From Bacteroides sp. (lineage in GTDB: Bacteria; Bacteroidota; Bacteroidia; Bacteroidales; SM23-62): 7,652 bases of DNA. The stretch spans positions 1-7,652 of the forward strand of contig JAUVKJ010000073.1 in assembly GCA_030592145.1 (NCBI GenBank). The letters are read 5' to 3'. The position numbers were made by a program, and so were the translations under genes. How positions within the stretch are numbered: the first letter of the stretch is position 1; every line of letters starts with the position of its first letter. The notes beneath the pieces were generated by a model. The model did no database searches. It was not told the origin of the DNA and was given only the letters and a program-made list of their open reading frames with translations. This document shows, piece by piece, positions 6,554 to 7,652 of the stretch.

Positions 6554-7540
6554 TCACCAGAGATGGTGCACCATGGGCTTAATATTGTTATTATAGATCT
6601 CCTCTATTTGATATAATTCATACTCCGTCAATCCGGGCAGGTCTTCCGCGGAAAGGTTTGAAGTAACCTGCTCGGCCCTTGATGCTCCAGGAATGACACA
6701 GCTCACCTCTTCGTGCATCAGTATCCACCTGAGTGCAATGGAAGCAATATTTTTCTTCCCGGGGAACAGCTTTTTCAATTTACCGACGGCTTTCAGTCCC
6801 GTCTCATAATCAACCCCGGAAAATGTTTCCCCCTTATCGAATAATATGCCTTTACGGTTAAAATTCCTGTGGTCGGCTTTCTCAAATTTCGTATCCTTTT
6901 TCAGCGTTCCGGTCAGCAAACCGCTGGCCAGTGGAAGCCTGACAATGATCCCGACCTCCTTTTTGCAGGCCTGCCGGAAGAATCTTTCCGCCGGCCGCTG
7001 GCGGAACATGTTGAATATGATCTGGACGCACGTCACATTCGGATATTCAATGGCCTTCAGGGCCTCTTCTACCTTTTTCACGCTGACACCCAGGTTCAGG
7101 ATCTTGCCTTCCTCTTTCAGGCGATCGAACAATTCAAATATCTCGGGACGGTAATACACCTGGTTAGGCGGACAGTGCAACTGCACCAGGTCAAGGGTTT
7201 CCATCTGCATATTGGAAAGGCTGTCCTCAACAAATCCACGCAATGCTTCCGGAGTATATGATTCGCTGATGTGCGGTTTCAATTTCCGGCCGCATTTGGT
7301 GGCCACATAGATCCGTTCGGAGCGGTTCCTGACCAGCCGGCCGATGGCTTTTTCACTTTCACCATCCCCGTATAAATCGGAAGTATCAATAAAATTAATC
7401 CCCTTATCAACAGCAAGGTTGAGAATGCGGTCGGCATTCTTATGGTCAAATTCAGATCCCCACCTCCCTCCTACCTGCCATGTGCCAAGGGATATCCTGG
7501 AGATATCAAAACCGGTTTTGCCTAATTTTCGATAGTTCAT
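6554..7540 (-). CDS. Cytoplasmic aldo/keto reductase
   Basis: This is a 328-residue aldo/keto reductase without a signal peptide, starting MNYRKLGKTGFDISRISLGT as is usual for this superfamily. The tetrad is intact: Asp52 and Tyr57 in FIDTSDLYG, Lys82 in VATKCG and His122 in VQLHCPP. The NADP-binding segment is CVIPGASRAEQVTSNL at 281-296. An arginine-rich loop (NMFRQRPAERFF, 177-188) follows the barrel strand around QIIFN, where family members often bind cofactor and substrate. The ATG at 7538-7540 is preceded by AT-rich DNA with no convincing promoter match. It converges on the TIM-barrel gene across 58 bp and is too different in sequence from the Tat-exported reductase to be a recent duplicate. 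It probably reduces aldehydes or ketones on sugars or similar compounds; the substrate is not predictable. Confidence 0.94.
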   Translation of the reverse strand: MNYRKLGKTGFDISRISLGTWQVGGRWGSEFDHKNADRILNLAVDKGINFIDTSDLYGDGESEKAIGRLVRNRSERIYVATKCGRKLKPHISESYTPEALRGFVEDSLSNMQMETLDLVQLHCPPNQVYYRPEIFELFDRLKEEGKILNLGVSVKKVEEALKAIEYPNVTCVQIIFNMFRQRPAERFFRQACKKEVGIIVRLPLASGLLTGTLKKDTKFEKADHRNFNRKGILFDKGETFSGVDYETGLKAVGKLKKLFPGKKNIASIALRWILMHEEVSCVIPGASRAEQVTSNLSAEDLPGLTEYELYQIEEIYNNNIKPMVHHLW

Positions 7541-7607
7541 AATGACTTAAATTAATATTTTCGGAATATACTAATCTACAAAAAATGTTGCATATAGGCT
7601 CCGGTTT

Positions 7608-7652
7608 TTACTGTTTCAAAATTTTCTTTTCGGCTTCCACTTTAAAAGCTGT
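7608..7652 (-). CDS. Possible 3' end of an unidentified minus-strand gene
   Basis: Reading the minus strand in from the right edge gives TAFKVEAEKKILKQ and then a TAA stop at 7608-7610. The codons and the Lys/Glu-rich helical composition look like the tail of a real protein, and the following 67 bases before the reductase start are AT-rich like a spacer. But 14 codons are open by chance about half the time, so this is only a suggestion. No family can be named. Confidence 0.25.
   Translation of the reverse strand, partial: TAFKVEAEKKILKQ

Noticed and set aside
6555..6568. A small hairpin CACCA-GAGA-TGGTG at the end of the minus-strand reductase, as a possible terminator.
   Set aside because: The stem is only 5 bp, lies mostly in coding sequence and has no T-run on either strand.
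7541..7607. Promoter for the minus-strand aldo/keto reductase.
   Set aside because: The spacer is AT-rich and contains a TTTTTTG on the minus strand, but nothing at the right spacing matches TAnnTTTG well enough to assign.

Overview
The window most likely comes from the chromosome of a Bacteroidota bacterium, probably of the order Bacteroidales or a related environmental lineage. Three things point there. No start codon has a Shine-Dalgarno sequence in front of it; the leaders are A/T-rich instead. One intergenic region carries a good match to the Bacteroidota -7 promoter element TAnnTTTG. Several proteins (a PGM2-like phospho-sugar mutase, a short RecD-like helicase, a DUF3822 protein next to RsmD) are of types typical of this phylum. 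Base composition looks even across the genes. I see no insertion sequence, tRNA, rRNA, CRISPR array or phage gene.

Layout. Positions 1-486 hold the C-terminal part of a phosphohexomutase. It is followed 22 bp later by a complete YjbQ/UPF0047 protein (509-925). A RecD/Dda-type helicase (950-2371, minus strand) converges on YjbQ across only 24 bp. The helicase diverges from a forward cluster (2460-4478) across an AT-rich 88-bp spacer. That cluster holds a one-pass membrane protein with a pseudopilin-like helix pattern, a DUF3822 protein whose pattern suggests an actin-like (GspL/PilM-like) fold, and the 16S rRNA methyltransferase RsmD, whose TTG start overlaps the end of the DUF3822 gene. A second forward pair (4557-6495) encodes a Tat-signal aldo/keto reductase and a xylose-isomerase-like TIM-barrel protein 16 bp apart. 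A cytoplasmic aldo/keto reductase (6554-7540, minus) converges on that pair. The last 45 bases may be the 3' end of another minus-strand gene.

How the genes may work together. The left part is housekeeping: sugar-phosphate interconversion, DNA repair or unwinding, and ribosome modification. The right part looks like carbohydrate redox and isomerisation, with one exported and one cytoplasmic reductase. The most interesting inference is that the membrane protein and the DUF3822 protein resemble, in pattern only, the pseudopilin and cytoplasmic actin-like partner of type II secretion/type IV pilus systems, with no other pilus gene nearby. I found no clearly new system; that pair is the best candidate for follow-up.
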